A stretch of DNA of 6,210 bases, from the NCBI GenBank assembly GCA_030619365.1, contig JAUXBQ010000160.1:1-6210 (forward strand). The letters run 5' to 3'. Below, piece after piece: positions 5,808 through 6,210 of this stretch (within the stretch, counting starts at the first letter, position 1; every line of letters starts with the position of its first letter). A program made the translations under genes and the position numbers. The notes below the pieces were generated by a model. That model did not search any database. It saw only the letters and a list, made by a program, of their open reading frames with translations, and was not told the DNA's origin. Origin of the DNA: a candidate division FCPU426 bacterium. Lineage in GTDB: Bacteria > Oederibacteriota > JAAXVQ01 > JAUVAV01.

Positions 5808-5836
5808 TTGACAGAGCGCGGAAGGTGGGCTATTTT
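5808..5836 (+). promoter_or_regulatory. Sigma-70-type promoter of tRNA-Ala
   Basis: A perfect -35, TTGACA (5808-5813), a 17-nt spacer, then TATTTT (5831-5836; 4 of 6 to TATAAT). The predicted start near 5843 leaves a short leader before the tRNA at 5861. The -35 begins 4 nt after the stop of the TPR gene. It is the clearest promoter in the window and shows a standard sigma-70 consensus is used here. Confidence 0.75.
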
Positions 5837-5860
5837 CTTCCCTCTACCGTGCTGGAATGT

Positions 5861-5936
<76 letters not shown>

Positions 5937-5947
5937 GAATATCACCG

Positions 5948-5976
5948 GCGTTTCGCGCAAGCGAAACGCTGTTTTT
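5948..5976 (+). terminator. Rho-independent terminator of tRNA-Ala
   Basis: GCGTTTCGC (5948-5956), tetraloop GCAA, GCGAAACGC (5961-5969): a 9-bp perfect stem followed closely by TTTTT (5972-5976). It lies 11 nt after the tRNA 3' end and is the best-formed terminator in the window. Confidence 0.85.
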
Positions 5977-5991
5977 ATTAAACAGAAGATT

Positions 5992-6060
5992 GCCACCAAG
6001 ACACCAAGACACGAAGATGAAATCGGGAAAAAATTTTATATTTCTTAGTGTCTTAGTGGC
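5992..6060. repeat. Inverted repeat of CCACCAAG/ACACCAAG words at 8-nt period
   Basis: Left-arm words CCACCAAG, ACACCAAG and ACACGAAG run at an exact 8-nt period (5993-6016). The right arm, CTTAGTGTCTTAGTGGC (6044-6060), matches the reverse complement of 5992-6008 at 15 of 17 positions. The loop is about 35 nt. It lies between the tRNA-Ala terminator and the Shine-Dalgarno site of the next gene (6072-6076). Same architecture as the repeats at 608-676 and 4833-5031, with different words. Confidence 0.75.
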
Positions 6061-6085
6061 TATATCTTTTTAGGAGTAAGACGGC

Positions 6086-6210
6086 ATGGCGGAGCAAGAG
6101 AAATATCCAATCATTGATTTTCACGTGCACGCTTTCACGGATGAGCTGGCCCCGGACGCGGTGGCGAAGCTCAGCGCGCAGTGCGGGTTCCGGGCCTGTT
6201 TTGACGGAAC
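6086..6210 (+). CDS. Amidohydrolase-family metal-dependent hydrolase, N-terminal fragment
   Basis: The first 41 codons are present; the gene continues past the right edge. ATG 6086 has AGGAG (6072-6076) 9 nt before it. After a short polar start, residues I-I-D-F-H-V-H-A-F (9-17) give the D-x-H-x-H motif that places two metal-binding histidines (H13, H15) at the end of the first strand of the TIM-barrel amidohydrolases. The following L-A-P-D-A-V-A-K-L and C-F-D-G-T pattern resembles the COG2159-type hydrolases more than TatD, but with so little sequence the subfamily and substrate stay open. No other gene shares its transcript within the window. Confidence 0.8.
   Translation, partial: MAEQEKYPIIDFHVHAFTDELAPDAVAKLSAQCGFRACFDG

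Overview
The window looks like chromosomal DNA from a Gram-negative (two-membrane) bacterium that I cannot place with confidence. Gene 1 encodes a secreted, probable outer-membrane beta-barrel. Shine-Dalgarno sites are of the AAAGGAG/AGGAG type, coding GC is moderately high, and all four intact tRNA genes encode their CCA end. The intergenic spaces are short and full of inverted repeats of a kind I associate with uncultivated lineages such as Omnitrophota and relatives; that placement is a weak inference.

Layout. 1-706 is a non-coding tRNA block. It holds a perfect 28-bp palindrome, then a tandemly duplicated unit (conserved leader plus tRNA-Pro) giving tRNA-Pro(GGG) and tRNA-Pro(CGG). A small insert follows the second tRNA and ends in an exact 25-bp copy of that tRNA's 3' end. 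707-3738 is a probable four-gene operon: a YjbH-like outer-membrane protein, acylphosphatase (overlapping start), a sigma-70 factor with an unusual N-terminal tail, and adenine phosphoribosyltransferase. 3739-4172 is non-coding apart from tRNA-Arg(CCU), and carries several related repeats and a probable terminator. 4173-4823 encodes a PHP-domain phosphoesterase. 4824-5062 is a nested inverted-repeat spacer. 5063-5803 encodes a membrane-anchored TPR protein. 5808-5976 is a tRNA-Ala(GGC) unit with a strong promoter and a good terminator. 6086-6210 is the start of an amidohydrolase that runs off the right edge.

How the parts relate. The genes are housekeeping or central in type (transcription initiation, purine salvage, acyl-phosphate hydrolysis, envelope), not an obvious defence or biosynthetic cluster. 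The most unusual items are: (i) seven tandem 9-residue AT-hook-like repeats followed by an acidic linker at the front of the sigma factor; (ii) the tRNA-Pro duplication with its att-like insert and an antisense match to the tRNA; and (iii) several distinct families of intergenic inverted repeats, most built from short words repeated at a fixed 7-10 nt period and sitting in every long spacer.
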